Positions 34,301-45,700 of a DNA stretch of 64,000 bases are shown here, one piece after another. The stretch's first letter is position 1, and each line of letters opens with the position of its first letter. Below the pieces are notes generated by a model. It worked only from the letters and a program-made list of their open reading frames with translations, did no database searches and had not been told where the DNA came from. Origin of the DNA: Zerene cesonia (Eukaryota; Arthropoda; Insecta; Lepidoptera; Pieridae); the NCBI RefSeq assembly GCF_012273895.1, contig NC_052106.1, forward strand, positions 6,386,001-6,450,000, given 5' to 3'. Position numbers and translations under genes: made by a program.

Positions 34301-37020
34301 CTCTGGGATGGTTTTTAATATCAAATCGATCGAAAAAATCGGTCTAAAATGGCGGCCGCTACGGCCGCTATGAAATAAAATATTTTATAATTCTCTCAAT
34401 ATGTGTGTTAAGCTAGCTTGACTAGTAAATATGTAAAATTTCAAATGCACACAGGCCCAAAAAAAATGTCGCAAGGGTTGTTTAAAAATGAATTTAATTT
34501 ATAATAATATTGATATATATCGTAAGGGTTATTTTTTGTTTATATCTACCACGTGTTATTGTGGGCGACATTTACTTAAACAAAACCTAGCAATTATTTA
34601 CAAGTGTCCTACTGCCTGCAATAGATGCAACACGACGTGATAGTTTATGCTCTATTGATGAATCGCAAATATTAGACAATATTGTTTATTTACGTCTATA
34701 AAGTGTGAAGTATAAGAGTACGTGCAATCCACTGCTGATATACGAATCACGAATACTTTGTTGTTAGCTACATCTTTAAAGATATGAAATATTTTTAACC
34801 GACGTTCTCAAACGAGAACGTTCTTAATTCGATTGTTTTTTTTTTGGTTTTGTAGCTCGAAAACTCTGTGGGTTTTTTGCGGATTTTTTTGTCTATTGAT
34901 ACCATTTTAGAATGTAGATAAGACCTTTTAATAGCAGTTGTGGTCTTTATTGTAGAAGATATTTATTCATGTAAGGTTTGTGATCATTGTCTATGTTACA
35001 TGTCTCTTTCGACTTGATCCAAAATAAATCAACAAATAATTCAACAACAGTTTCGAACATTCGGTACAGAAACTGGTCTATATTTTTTGCATTTTTGAGC
35101 AATTCCCTAATCGAATGAACTTGTTTATGTCACAGCGGACAGCTGAACTGGTGGTTCACCAGATGGTAAGCGATCACCACCGTCCACGAACATTCGCAAA
35201 GTCCTCTACGGATGCTATACCCGCTTTTAACGGGTAAAGGGTAAGGATTAACGACTGGAAAGAAGGAATGGTCTGGGAAGGATGATGAGGAAAAGGAAAC
35301 GGGCCTCCGGCTACTCCACTCACCGAACGAAACACAGTAACATGCCACTATTTCAAGCCCGTTTTCTGCGGGGGTGTTGTACTGTGTTGTGGCTTCTATA
35401 TACACTTCTCGTAAAATCGTTTGTCGATACCCTAGGACTGAAATACCTCACCTGTCTGAGCCACAGCAGCATACTGAATGGAAGGTGGTTGATACCGCGA
35501 AAAGCAGACATAACGCCAGGCCATAGACAATGGCTGCAATCGCTTGTGGTGCGTTCATAGAGCGAGTGAGAAGTTCCCGCGCCCCGAGAGACGCGGGCGC
35601 AACGCACAGCGCATGCGTACAAACGTTCGCTACATTTTCCACCTGTACAAAAAAAAAAAATTTAATGCCTTTCTAAAATTAAAACAGTTATTATATAAAA
35701 GAAATGGAAGTATTTTTATTTTCATAGCATGTACAGTTACATACATTTGAGAAAAAAAAAAAAATGTTTTATACATTATTAATACATTTAAATCACTTTA
35801 AGAGAAATATAATTTAAAATCATGGTATCTCCCTTAGTGTCATACATACAACAAACAAAATATACTTAATAGAATATAATTGTTTGATCATGCAGTATTA
35901 TTCAAATTTATTCCTTACTATCATTAGTATATATGCTATTGCTTACGAAACATTACAGTGTATAGAAACTAAAAATTTTTTTTTTGGAGTTGGTTAACCA
36001 ACTGAAAGCATAAATTACAGGAACTTACACACAACCCTGTATTTAAAATAAAATCTTCAGTACTTTTAATAAGAGTGTTATTTGAATATGAGCACAAAAA
36101 TTTCTAAGCTTAATATTACCACTGCATAGCATAAAACAAAGTCACTTTCTCTGCCTTGTATGTATACTAGTCCGAATTTAACATGTGCTAAGCCACGGGC
36201 AAATGCCAGTAGAGAAGTAATAAATAATAATAATAAAAATCATCTTTATTTAGTTCTCACAACATTAGTCCATAACAAAAACTTAAAAATACAGAAAAGA
36301 GAAGTAAAAAAAAGGTAAGTTTGTGAGTTTGCAACATTGTGAGTGGTGATTTCTAGAACTGCTGAACAAAATTTAAGCAAAAAGTTTTTTTTTATAGAGA
36401 GGCATTTCTGTGAATTTCATAGGCTTCATCAATTAATAGAATTAGAACTGATAAGTAATGATTGAGAAATTAATGATAATTTTTAACTTGACTTAAGAAT
36501 TAGTATTATCTCTTCATTATCAAAACAGCAATGTATAGTTGTTATTACAGCAATAGATTAAAGATAAACATGTGACTAGAATTATTGTTTTAAATAATAT
36601 GCTATATAAAAAGGATTTATTAACATATTTTATTTTATTTAAAGAAATAACATTGTCTATAAAAATTATAAGGTATTTAACACTAGATTCAAATAGTAAT
36701 TTTCCAAAAAATAAAATATTTTAATTCAAGAAATTATATTTAATTTAGTCACTCTTAATTAGAAAGCACATGAATATTATTGCCTTTCTTTTAATTTTTA
36801 AATGAAAAAAAAAGGTTTCATATTTAAAAACATTCACTTGATGCGTACTTAGACATAAAAAAAATAATAAAAATATCGCAACAATTCTCACCTTGGTGGG
36901 AACATACGCCTTATTCGATGTAGCCCTCTCGTTCATCCATTTTACAGATTTCAGTTTCTCCCAAGGAAGCTCGCAGTGAAAATAAATTTTACTTTGGTTG
37001 AACTTTGATTTAAATTTCAT
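22385..37020 (-). CDS. MMD: MMD/PAQR10-11-type seven-transmembrane protein (4 exons)
   Basis: This is a member of the progestin/adipoQ receptor (hemolysin III) superfamily. The vertebrate MMD proteins sit in Golgi and lysosomal membranes. The coding exons are 37020-36892, 35642-35452, 31514-31262 and 22573-22385, with matching phases, and encode 253 residues. Landmarks are the MKFKSKFN start, VENVANVCTHA at 44, the first conserved His in STTFHSV (His98), Asp118 in LHRCDRAMIYIF, and the last-helix motif HAIWH (His224, His228). These His and Asp residues form the metal site of the superfamily. Seven hydrophobic segments can be followed from residue 52 to the C-terminus. Introns of 1.2, 3.9 and 8.7 kb hold many repeats. 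An in-frame ATG at 37056 would add 12 residues; the start at 37020 is preferred because it matches the family's MRFK/MKFK N-terminus. Confidence 0.94.
22925..23405. repeat. Two dispersed 'tattataaatgcga' type repeats (MMD intron)
   Basis: The first half (22925-23165) is in reverse orientation: 'ccccggcttcgcccgtg' first, then gacagacagacagat and 'atttacaatattagta'. The second half (23220-23405) is forward, ending 'cgggtgcagctagta'. A 9-bp inverted repeat (23011-23019 with 23032-23040) lies inside the first. Confidence 0.65.
23695..23910 (-). repeat. Dispersed repeat fragment (MMD intron)
   Basis: Contains 'cggcgacttcgttcgcg', 'accaagtttcatcaaaatcc', 'ttttgcgtgattctcattcg' and acagacagacaga in the order expected for the reverse strand of the 'actgaaccgattttgatgaa' family. 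Confidence 0.6.
24165..24350 (-). repeat. tRNA-derived lepidopteran SINE
   Basis: On the minus strand it starts 'gtggtggctcagtggtgat', which has the A-box form, followed by 'cctcggacttaaaaat', the B-box-like 'ggggttccagac' and the common body 'ggaaaacatggtgaggaaac'. The order of A box, B box and body is that of a Pol III-transcribed SINE. It sits in the MMD intron antisense to POLRMT, RARS1 and ATAD2 but in the sense direction of MMD. Confidence 0.75.
24700..24860 (+). repeat. Dispersed 'actaatattaaaaaactactgaaccg' repeat (MMD intron)
   Basis: Blocks 'ctactgaaccgattgcaatg', 'acaactggaataacatatag' and 'ctttttatcccgatatttct' are shared with the copy at 31610-31815. It lacks a clear 3' end and is probably truncated. 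Confidence 0.6.
25840..25945. repeat. Truncated copy of the tRNA-like inverted-repeat family
   Basis: Has the arm 'tttgaaagaatagaaaaaat', the acceptor-like 'cgatcacggggcgg', a B-box in reverse (attcgaaccc) and then jumps to the family tail 'agcatttcaatgctataaaa'. The tRNA A-box half is deleted. Confidence 0.7.
26480..26700 (+). repeat. Full-length copy of the tRNA-like inverted-repeat family
   Basis: The left side has 'tagcattgaaatgctttata' and 'gaaattttgaaagaatagaa'. The tRNA-shaped core is 26594-26668. The right side is the reverse complement of the left arm, giving terminal inverted repeats of about 28 bp. Its T stem reads GCGGG/CCCGC where the 1976-2050 copy reads GCAGG/CCTGC, a compensatory change that keeps the pairing. 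It is in the large MMD intron. An apparent 91-residue open frame across it is not a gene. Confidence 0.75.
26820..27600. other. Repeat-like sequence of unknown type (MMD intron)
   Basis: Contains catacatacata-type simple sequence, a 'gggaatccgacatagtctac' block and several stretches of higher complexity than the surrounding AT-rich DNA, but no open frame I recognise. It may be a decayed non-LTR element; I cannot assign it. Confidence 0.3.
27920..28115 (+). repeat. Dispersed 'tactagtattataaaggtg' repeat (MMD intron)
   Basis: Same family as 4171-4320, with gtttgtttgtttg, 'gcactaatctcaggaac', 'cccatttattgaggaaggc' and the end 'gagcgaacccggggcgg...gctagta'. Confidence 0.8.
28595..29130. repeat. 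Pair of dispersed repeats (MMD intron)
   Basis: 28595-28825 is in reverse orientation ('gtcccgtggttttccccgc', 'caaatcgggtcagtgatttagg', cacagacagagctact). 28905-29130 is forward ('ctatatatataaaagaaagtg', 'aactgatttggctggaaatt', 'cgggcaaagccgcgagcgg...gctagta'). Confidence 0.65.
29480..29850 (+). repeat. Dispersed repeat with internal duplication (MMD intron)
   Basis: Starts 'ctactaatattataaatgcg', then ctgtctgtctgtctgt, and contains the block 'ccgattttgaYRaaRYttgRtatgaagat' twice (about 29570 and 29700). It ends 'cgcgggcgaagccgcggg...agctagtt'. It is the most complete copy of this family in the window. Confidence 0.75.
31610..31815 (+). repeat. Dispersed 'ctactaatattataaatgcg' repeat (MMD intron)
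   Basis: Blocks 'ttactcttttacgcaaaaac', 'tactgaaccgattgcaatga', 'ggacaactggaataacatat' and the end 'aagccgcgggaagcagctgg'. It begins about 100 bp upstream (in MMD sense) of exon 31514-31262. Confidence 0.75.
31985..32105. repeat. Fragment of another lepidopteran repeat (MMD intron)
   Basis: Contains 'ctacctgatgttaagcagag' and 'cttggagaagcctgttcact', phrases of a repeat frequent in lepidopteran introns. Only about 120 bp remain, so its class is uncertain. Confidence 0.5.
34191..34373. repeat. Two-copy tandem repeat, period 96 bp, with palindromic GC core
   Basis: 34191-34277 and 34287-34373 are almost identical; I see essentially one mismatch, at a 't/g' before the core. Each unit ends with gcggccgctacggccgc, an interrupted palindrome, and carries 'atcaaatcgatcgaaaaaat'. 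It lies in the MMD intron between exons 35642-35452 and 31514-31262. Confidence 0.85.
34795..34960 (+). repeat. 'aaccgac...ttaattcg' repeat with a small hairpin (MMD intron)
   Basis: Opens with 'ttaaccgacgttctcaaacg' and 'cttaattcgattg', then a poly-T tract and 'aactctgtgggtt'. This resembles a dispersed lepidopteran repeat. An 8-bp perfect hairpin (34802-34809 with 34814-34821, loop aaac) is at its start. Confidence 0.5.
35115..35400 (-). repeat. Lepidopteran SINE-like repeat, copy 3 (MMD intron)
   Basis: Reverse-orientation relative to the plus strand: 'gctgaactggtggttcacca' at the left, 'atggtaagcgatcaccaccg' follows, then 'cctccggctactccactcac' and 'cgaacgaaacacagtaacat'. It ends about 50 bp from the donor of exon 35642-35452. 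Confidence 0.75.
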
Positions 37021-38087
37021 TATTATGACGGAAAATAAACTAACAACTTCGCCCATCGTATACGTTTAAACTGATCGCGAGTTGAAACCTAACTGGTCAT
37101 GAGACCGATAGCACAATACTTAATATAATAATTACTTTAACACTCATGATCATAATTCGATTTACATCTTTTGTTACATTCAGATAAGCCCTTCGTTTGT
37201 GATAAATATTCACGGAAGTGGTACACCACCCATAACAAATGCGAAATGTGGAATGTCGATTTGTGTGACAACTGACAGATTCAATACCCATTGGGTCCTG
37301 TCAATTTGACATAGCCTGCCCAACATTTTTGACATTATTACATTCACAGAATATATAACAAAGAATATGGAGAAAAAGTGAACCACCTTAACAAATAGGT
37401 AGGTGGTATTCGGTGAATTTACATAATTGTCATATTTTATTTAAAAAATATTAAAGCATATTCATTATAAATATTTATTTATCACTATTAATCATTCTTG
37501 TTATTTAATAAAGATTTTAATAATGAGGGTTCCGTAGGTACTCTACTTAGTACATATTCTGTTCTATTACGTCTGATTGTCTGTCGCCAGGTTTTGTCTC
37601 ACGAACTTTGGTTAGTGATATTTTCAGAGATGATGCTCTTCTGTTGAGTTGTTGTTGCTGTAACAACAAATAAAAAATTAAAGCAAAGTAACGATTAGCC
37701 TCGTCATAAATTGAATGAGGGTCAAATTTTTTGTATAGAACCTATGGGAACGATTTTTTTTTCATTTCCCTGCATCAGAATTACTTTATTTATTTTAAGT
37801 CTCTCTAAAGTCCCCATGATATGAATACAAAGAAAAATTATATGATGTACATTGTAAATTGTTGTTAAGTCTCACACAGTACTTACCACGGGTACACACT
37901 GTGTAAAAATGAGGCTAAAGTATTTAGGTATATTAATGAATTATTATTTTATTGATTGATAGAAATAAAAAGCTTCATATATTTATTAAACTATAAAATA
38001 ATAGCTTTCACACAGATTTAAGTTATACAAATAAGTTATAATACACTCTCATACATATTTTACTTTACAAAGTATTAATTTAAATAA
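37021..38087. promoter_or_regulatory. MMD upstream region and BORCS6 3' flank
   Basis: No exon is visible. 37263-37335 is a cluster of five TGACA/TGTCA words and is the likely MMD promoter area. A minus-strand AATAAA for BORCS6 (tttatt) is at 37982-37987, about 100 bp beyond its stop codon. The middle part is plain AT-rich sequence. Confidence 0.5.
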
Positions 38088-38819
38088 CTAAAAGTAACTT
38101 TCAAACACTTGCAATAATCTCTTGATTTCTGCTATTCTCGCTGCTTGGGCTTGCACAGGTATCATAGCCTGAGACACCTCTTCTCCTTTTGCTAGAATAG
38201 TGTACATACTTTTTATATTATTGTCCATAGCATCACATGTCTTTGCTACAGCATCTTTATATACCTCCATATTCTGAGCTGTCAGTGAGGAATTGGAATG
38301 TAAAATACTAGATAAATTTTCTATAAGATTATCAACTGATTGTGCTATTTTTTGAGCTTCATGTTCCAAATCGTTAAGAACAGTTATATCTATTTGTCCA
38401 ATTTGCGGTGCTAGTATCTGCCTATACAATTTTCCTGAAGGAGTACTTGAGCGTGATGCACTGGAACTACTAAATACTGGTGTTTCACCCTTCTTGGTCA
38501 CCGGACTTGATAGTTTTATCTTAAATTCTAGATCGTCAGCCACATAATGAGTCATATCGCCCACGTAGCGAACATGTCCGTCTAAGTCTAGGGGCATTTT
38601 TTCTTGTTTACGATTTTCTGATGGTAAATCGTACGGTCTGGATGGACCAGGTGCTTTGATGTCACTATTTTCACCATTATCAGAATTAAATGAGATTTCG
38701 CTGTATGATGCAGTCATTTTAGAGGAAATATCATCATTTCCATCTCCATTTTTATTTGGTTGTTTGTCAACAATATCTTTAATAGGTTCTGTTGGCGAAA
38801 CCTCAGGAGTATCAGACAT
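38088..38819 (-). CDS. BORCS6: BORC complex subunit 6 (lyspersin), single exon
   Basis: BORC recruits the small GTPase Arl8 to lysosomes and so moves them outward along microtubules. The 243-residue product has a long, poorly conserved, Ser/Asp/Glu-rich first half (residues 1-145). The second half is the conserved helical domain, visible as ILAPQIGQIDITVLNDLEHE, then SVDNLIENLSSIL and the signature DAMDNNIKSMYTILAKGEEV, ending in a short coiled coil with PVQAQAARIAEIKRLLQVFE. These are the segments shared with the vertebrate protein, and the order and spacing fit. No membrane segment or signal peptide is present, as expected for a cytosolic complex subunit. It starts 966 bp from the divergent ATAD2 start codon. 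Confidence 0.93.
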   Translation of the reverse strand: MSDTPEVSPTEPIKDIVDKQPNKNGDGNDDISSKMTASYSEISFNSDNGENSDIKAPGPSRPYDLPSENRKQEKMPLDLDGHVRYVGDMTHYVADDLEFKIKLSSPVTKKGETPVFSSSSASRSSTPSGKLYRQILAPQIGQIDITVLNDLEHEAQKIAQSVDNLIENLSSILHSNSSLTAQNMEVYKDAVAKTCDAMDNNIKSMYTILAKGEEVSQAMIPVQAQAARIAEIKRLLQVFESYF

Positions 38820-39785
38820 TTTTATAAATAATCTTTAATTATCAATCCTATGAATACTATCAAGTTACGGGATCAAATGTATCATTATTATTATTAATAA
38901 ACGCAATTACTTTTGATATGTACAATAGTTTTAATTGCAAATATTTCGTTTCGATAATTTGTGTGGAAATTTCTGCTCTTTCGACTACCATGACAGCTGA
39001 CTGTGACAGTTGACAAGTGACAAGTTAAAACCTACAAGAGACAGTATAGATTATGCAAATACTATTAAAGTACGGCGAACAAGTCAAAAGAAGAAAAAAG
39101 AAAACAATACGAAAACGCTAAATAAAGTTAGGAAGGAAAATCACATTGTTGCAGACACATAAGAGGGCTGGAGCAGTGCTTGGTAGTGAACATATTACGG
39201 GCACACCTAACGGGCATATCAAACATTTTTGCATAAATAAATTCAAACAACAACCCACAAAACATTGAACCAAGATGTACAGAATGATAAAAAACAATAA
39301 ATGAAAAACTGCATCACCATGTATATACAAATAAAAATAAATTCTATAGTTTTTATAGAAGTTATCCGATTCTGTCGAAAAGTGTCAAAATTGCGGGAAT
39401 TTTTGACAGTTGTCAATAAAAACAATGCTAGCCTGATTCGTTGCGATCTCCTCGTCAATCAATGAGTTAGATAGTCACTCGTAATTAGAATTTGTAACAG
39501 AAATCCTATATAAATTGAGGTAAGCGATGTTGTGATACTTTTTCAAACATAGTGATATATTTTTGACTTTTCATTGTGAGCACAGACTTTAGTTACTTAT
39601 TGAACATGGCGCTGCCTAACGACATGTGCGGAAGATAACGTGCAATCTTTGTCGTGTTTGTCTCTATAAAGTGATTGAATCTAACTCGTTGTAATTGTTA
39701 AGACCTCTTGTATACATTATTGAGATCCAGGTATAATTCAGTTGTCACTCAATAGTGATATTGCGTGAAAAAATCGTGTTTTGCA
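38820..39785. promoter_or_regulatory. Divergent promoter region between BORCS6 and ATAD2
   Basis: Contains two separate TGACA/TGTCA clusters, one near BORCS6 (38990-39023) and one nearer ATAD2 (39381-39418). The ATAD2-proximal part also holds a YY1-like AACATGGCGCTG at 39604 that doubles as a short upstream reading frame (39606-39638). No coding exon is seen. Confidence 0.55.
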
Positions 39786-42700
39786 ATGGTGAAAACCAGA
39801 CGTAGTAACGGAGAGAATGGGGACGTTGACGATGGAAATTACTCACCGAATGAAGCTGGGAGTGTTTCTGATGAAAAGGTGACGAATTCCCAGCGATGCA
39901 AGGATCTTAAATGCATGGAATTTGCATCTTTGCTTGTTACGAAATGCCTTTTTTTAACTACTTCCTGTCCTCATTTCCTTCTATAGGTACTTTTGTTATG
40001 CACGATGTTGCATGAGCTTTGTCGTTTTCAGTGCAAACAGGTTTTGTCTTATGTGAACTTTTGATACATTGTTAGTATTTGAACCTATAGGTTATTAATT
40101 ACAATTGTATGACTTGCTATTTGCTGTCAGATGTTTTACATAACTAAAATATTGTTGATTATAAGCATGAAGTACAAATAGTTTTCCTCAACCCCAGCAC
40201 CCTTATTGTATTGTTGCTACTTCTACTTTGATGTTGTGATTATGTATTAAGTTGTATTTTTACAATACTTTTATTAGGAGTGCAAAGGTTAATAACAATC
40301 TGTAATCATTTCAGGCCTCCAATTGGTCTCAGAGGGAATTGAGAAGTAGCCAGTTTCAAGTTAAAAGAAAGATACAGCGCTGGCCAACAAGATGTAAGTT
40401 GTCTTTTATTATATTCATCATATAATATGTTATAAATTAAATATTATATTATATTGTAATATTTCTTATGAACAATTTATTACAAGTGGGTTAAAGGGCT
40501 CTTCCATCCCTTGCGTCATGAGGCCACCACATCCAATTGGAAATTTAATTTAGATAAGTGTTTAACTAAAAAATTTTAAACATTTGAACAACAACCTGTA
40601 CATAATAAAAATGTTATACACATAGTTTCATAATTTTATAATAATTGGTAGATATTCTTTATTCCAGTTTACTAAAACTACATGAGCTTTAAGTGATAAG
40701 GGATAGGAATATTTCACATCTTGTTGTTACTAGAAACCATAATCTACATCTTTGTATTTACTCTGTCTTGCTACTGTTCTTGTATTTGACTAGACAACAA
40801 ATAAAAGTGCAAATGCACTAACAAGCATATGTTATATCCTTGCTATTGAGTGTATAATAATATATCCTCGCTTATGATTTTAGAAATGTTTAGTATTAGA
40901 GCAATTTATAAGTGTCATTGGTTTCCATTCCACCATTAATTGATCTGAATCACCACCTGTAACCAATCAAGTCACAAGTAAGAATTTAACATATATAAGT
41001 TAGATGCCACCTGTCCTCTATGACTGATAAACACTATAAAGTTTTTGATAATTATGTTATTAAGAGCATTTTTACTACTACTTTTATTTGAGTATTTATT
41101 ATAATTCATACACTTTCGGGTTTATATGCCTTAGGGATAAGTATTGATGTTTAATATAAATTCTTATATTTTTATTTAAAGACAATCGAAGCAGATTAAG
41201 ATCTATCAAGATGCCTCGCATCATGTTCCCAGAAAGTGATACAGAACCTGAAAAGTATTCTAGAAGGTATGAAACTTGTTTGTATAAATGTTAAACACTT
41301 AGTATAATAAATTAACAATTGATTTTTTGCACATAGGAGTATAAAAATATGTTTTCTTTATTTGTAAAATTAGTGAGATAATTTACTATTTATTATTGTC
41401 ACAAATTATTATTTCTCCTTCATTAAATTTTCTGTTAATGTGAAAAGATCTCTTAATTTTTATTTTTATGGCTTATAAAGGCTTATAAACATATGAAACA
41501 ATATTTCAATACACAAAGCCCAAGAAACATGTGAAGTTGGAGGAACCAACAACAATTTTTGATTGTTGCAATAAGTGTTTGATATGTCGCATTAAATAAT
41601 AAATAAATAGTTAATTAAATAATTATATAATAAATAAAGTAAATTCTGTTAAAAAGTTTTATATTGGTGGAGTAGTTTTAAATGGTCTTGATACAGAGGT
41701 ACCCGCATCATTGCAGAATTTTCTCTATAGTTTAAAATTTATTAAAATATTTTTAGATCTCGTCAAGTGAGGGTATTTTTTGCGGATGAAAATGATTCAA
41801 CAAATAGGAGCATGAAAATTCGTAGAAGCCGTGGACCAAGGAAAAATTATATGGAAGATAGTGAGGATAAACCAATACAGCAGAGTAAGTTATTAACTTA
41901 TGAATAAAGTTGTTGCAATTTCCTTAATTTTCACAATTTAAGTAACAAAGACCTAAAATTGAGTTGAATATGATTGAATTCATAGTTGCAAAGTCATACA
42001 AGTTATGCTCATAGGCTTGCCTCCAAAACATTTATCTGTTGCCTGCTTACTTTTTTTTTAAGTACACAAAAATAAATAACAATTTCATTACCTAAATGCG
42101 TAATATGAATTATTAGAACATATTTTCTATTACAATTTTATAACCTTTTTACCCAATAAAAGATATTACAGATGTAAGGCGCAGTTGCCGCAAGCGTAAA
42201 CTGCTGCATCACAACTTCAATGAGAGCTGGATTACGAACGAGTTGAAAGTGAAAGGGTACCCAGATCTGTACGGATTCCCAGCCACAAGCTCTTCTGATG
42301 AATTCACTTCGGGCGATGACGCTAGGGTTAATAATAAGAAGATTGTAAGTATGAAATAGTAAAAAGAAAACCTGAAACTTTATTTTTTTTTATCTCATTT
42401 TTTATTTACTTATATAATTATGCTATAAATGTGTTGAGAAATTGTGAGATTTTTGTCTTTTCAAGTACACATTTAATGAACTGATTTTTTTTTTAATATA
42501 AACAACAGTCTTAATCTCCTTACACTGAATAATTCTGTATAAAACAAATTTGCAGCAACAATCAAACAGAAACAGCCTTCCACAAAATACAGATGAAGAT
42601 ACGCAATTGTCTAGACAGAGAAGAACTTCTGCTAGGTTTAAAATGATTAAGGTAAATTTAAAAACGAATATTTCATTTTGTATCCAATGTTATAAGTCTT

Positions 42701-45700
42701 ATTATTATTATGCATTAAATAAATTACGTCAGATGATTTTGAGTATTTTTCCCTAGCAAAAAATAAAACTTTTTTTTTACTGTAGTTAAATGAGCTTCAT
42801 TTAACTTTCAAAGACTTAGGACATGGATTCATGACTTTGGTCTAAGCTTGATTTCTTTGACTTTAACCTCGGGGTTTGTGTTCCCTATAGTTTTTGTCAA
42901 AGAACGACAGTTGTAGTTCTCACTTGCTTTCTTTTCTTTTACCCGTGGCAGAAAAATAAATGTTTACTCCTTTCAATAGGATGCGTCAGAATCCGATTCA
43001 GAAAATGATAATAACCAGACAGTCATCGAGAAGAAAGTAACAGAATCGGCGCCAAAGACACAAGACGAGAAAATGGATACCAGCGAGCCGCAAGTCAAGG
43101 ATGAGCCTGAAGCTAAAGATGACAAGGATAAGGAGAAGGCGAAAAATGAGGATAGTGAAAGGTAGAGTATATTATACTGTATTTGAATGGTGCGCGTTAA
43201 ATCATATATAACAGGATAAATATTTGTTTTAATGGAATTTAAACTAGCATTTTTAGTTTGAAAGTAATTATATAACATTGAAGACATTGCATGTTTAAAA
43301 AACTATGTTTGGAATTGAACTGTCTTGTATATTTTAATTTGCTTCTCCTTTGCACTTGATTGAATGGAGATTAAAATTTAAAAGGAAATAAAATTCAATT
43401 ATCGGGGCACGTAATTAACATTTCCCGAGTTTCGAGAACTTTTTGTATGTTTGTAAAGGTATAACTTTAGATGGTTTTTGTAATTAGCTGATGATTGATA
43501 AATTCAAGGTTTGTATAATATAAAGAATAAAGTATTTATTAGAGCAAAAAATCGTGTTTTTTTTAGCAATCAGAAGCCCGCTCGAGGCGGCGGGCGAGGC
43601 AGGGGCAGAAGACAACAGAAAAAGGAAGATAGCCAACAAGAGTCAGGTACGATTTTGAATGTTAGTGAAGTGGTTAAAAGTGATATGCGAAATTGTATTG
43701 GAAAAGCTCTTTATTTTCAAGTCAACTATAATTTTATTTTTTTATTGTAAATCTTAAGAATACCATCTATATTTATGATTATTTAAAGTAAATCAGGGTA
43801 GGGCAGATTGTTTCTTAAAAATAAAAAAGGCGGTTTGACCGATTCGTTAGTAGATCGTAATATATAGGTACGTAAATATATACGTATTCGTAACATAAAA
43901 TGTTGACAATGTTCAATGAACATTTTTGTAACTATCTAAATATGTCATGGACCTGGCGAAAAGAGTTTGTTTGAACATTTATGTACGTACTAGCGGTCCG
44001 CCCCGGCTTCGCCCGTTGTTCGTACATAACCCTTAGCCTTCGTCAATAAATAGCCTATCTAATACTGAAAGAATTTTTCAAATCGGGCCAGTAGTTCTTG
44101 AGAATAGTGCATTCAAACAAACAAAAAAAAAACTTTGCTTTATAATAGTATATCTTATATCTTTAAACGAGCAATTCTTGTATATATATATGTATATATA
44201 TAATTGGAATCTCGGAATCGGCTCCAACGATTTTCATGAAATTTAGTATATAGGGGGTTTCGGGGGCGATAAATCGATATAGCTAGGAATCTTTTTTAGA
44301 AAATGTCATATCCGTGTTTTATTCGTGTTTTATCGACTTGAACCTACTTTTTTAACAAATAGGAGGCGTTTGAGTAGTCCCTATTTATTATGACTCTTCC
44401 TGACATCTATTGGCGAATAATAATACTTAAATATAATTTCCAAAAAACACAATTTATAAAAAAACAAAAAAAAAATACCGAGCAAAGCTCGGTCATCCGG
44501 GTACTATAGATTATATAAACATGGCCGCCACCGCCCGCAGCGTCCGAGTCATCATCGTCGGAGTGCAGCGAGATCACGCTGCGGCCGCGCCGCTCGAACC
44601 GCACGCGCGCCGCCAAGCCGGCCTTCGTGCAGATCGCGCCGCGGCAGACGCGCGGACGAGGTGCACCCACACTTTGTGGACTTTTACTTTATTATTTTAA
44701 ATCTATTGCATAGTTTTCATCGCGTGCTTTGACCGCGAATCGAAATAACGAAATTTAAGATAATACCCCCCCCCCCCCCACTCCGAGCGGCACAGCGGTG
44801 CGGCGTTGGAAGTCCTGCAATGTGCACCCTCTCTCTCTCACGTAATCGTCTTAGGAAGGTTTTGCAGTGGAACAATAAGTGAATTTAAGAATTATATTTT
44901 CCTCTATATATAACTCTAACTTTTGCCCGCGACTTGGCGCAAATTAAATTCGGAGTAGCTTAATAGATGTTATTATACATATAAACCATCCTTTTTACTC
45001 AATATTTAAAAATAGTGTGTGTGAAAGAAATGGTGTAAGTGAAAGTGGGGTTGAGTCGAAATCATATCTAAATACTTATTTTGCGCCATTGAGAAGACTT
45101 GAATAAAAAAAAAATTACATTGTCCGATGTTAACCCTGTTAGTGATGACGTATAATCGGTATCCTAACCTAACCTAACCAAGGATAGGGATAGGGGCAAA
45201 TAAGGTTAAAGACTAAATAGTCTTAGATGTGTATAGTTTTTATACTAGTATTCCGCCCGCGGCTCCGTCCGCGTCGTGAAAAGAAAACAGACAATCCAAT
45301 TTGTTTCCCGTACAGTTCTCGTTCCCGCACAGTCCGATGTCCTTTCTTAGGCCTCAAACTATCACTGTTCTACGTTGCATCTAAACAGGTTCAGTGGTTT
45401 TAACGCGAGGGACACGGACACAAATATGACACATAACAAAACAGACAGAGTTACTATCGCATTTTAAATATTTTTAGGAATGGATCAAAACCAATAGAAT
45501 AAAGAAATGACAATGTAACGAACAAGTGAAAATAATATATATTTTTTTTATTTAAGCTGTTTATGTTGATTTCAGGTAACACATTTACAATTAGGAAGAA
45601 ACCATATAGTTTAAGAGAACGAAAACCAAAATTGTCACGTAGGAAAACTATTCGATGTGAGTAATACACCTCAGTTCAATTGCAATTAACTATAAAATTG

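Noticed and set aside
44407..44670. 87-codon minus-strand open frame
   Set aside because: It is antisense to ATAD2 exon 44541-44660, which joins its neighbours in phase on the plus strand.
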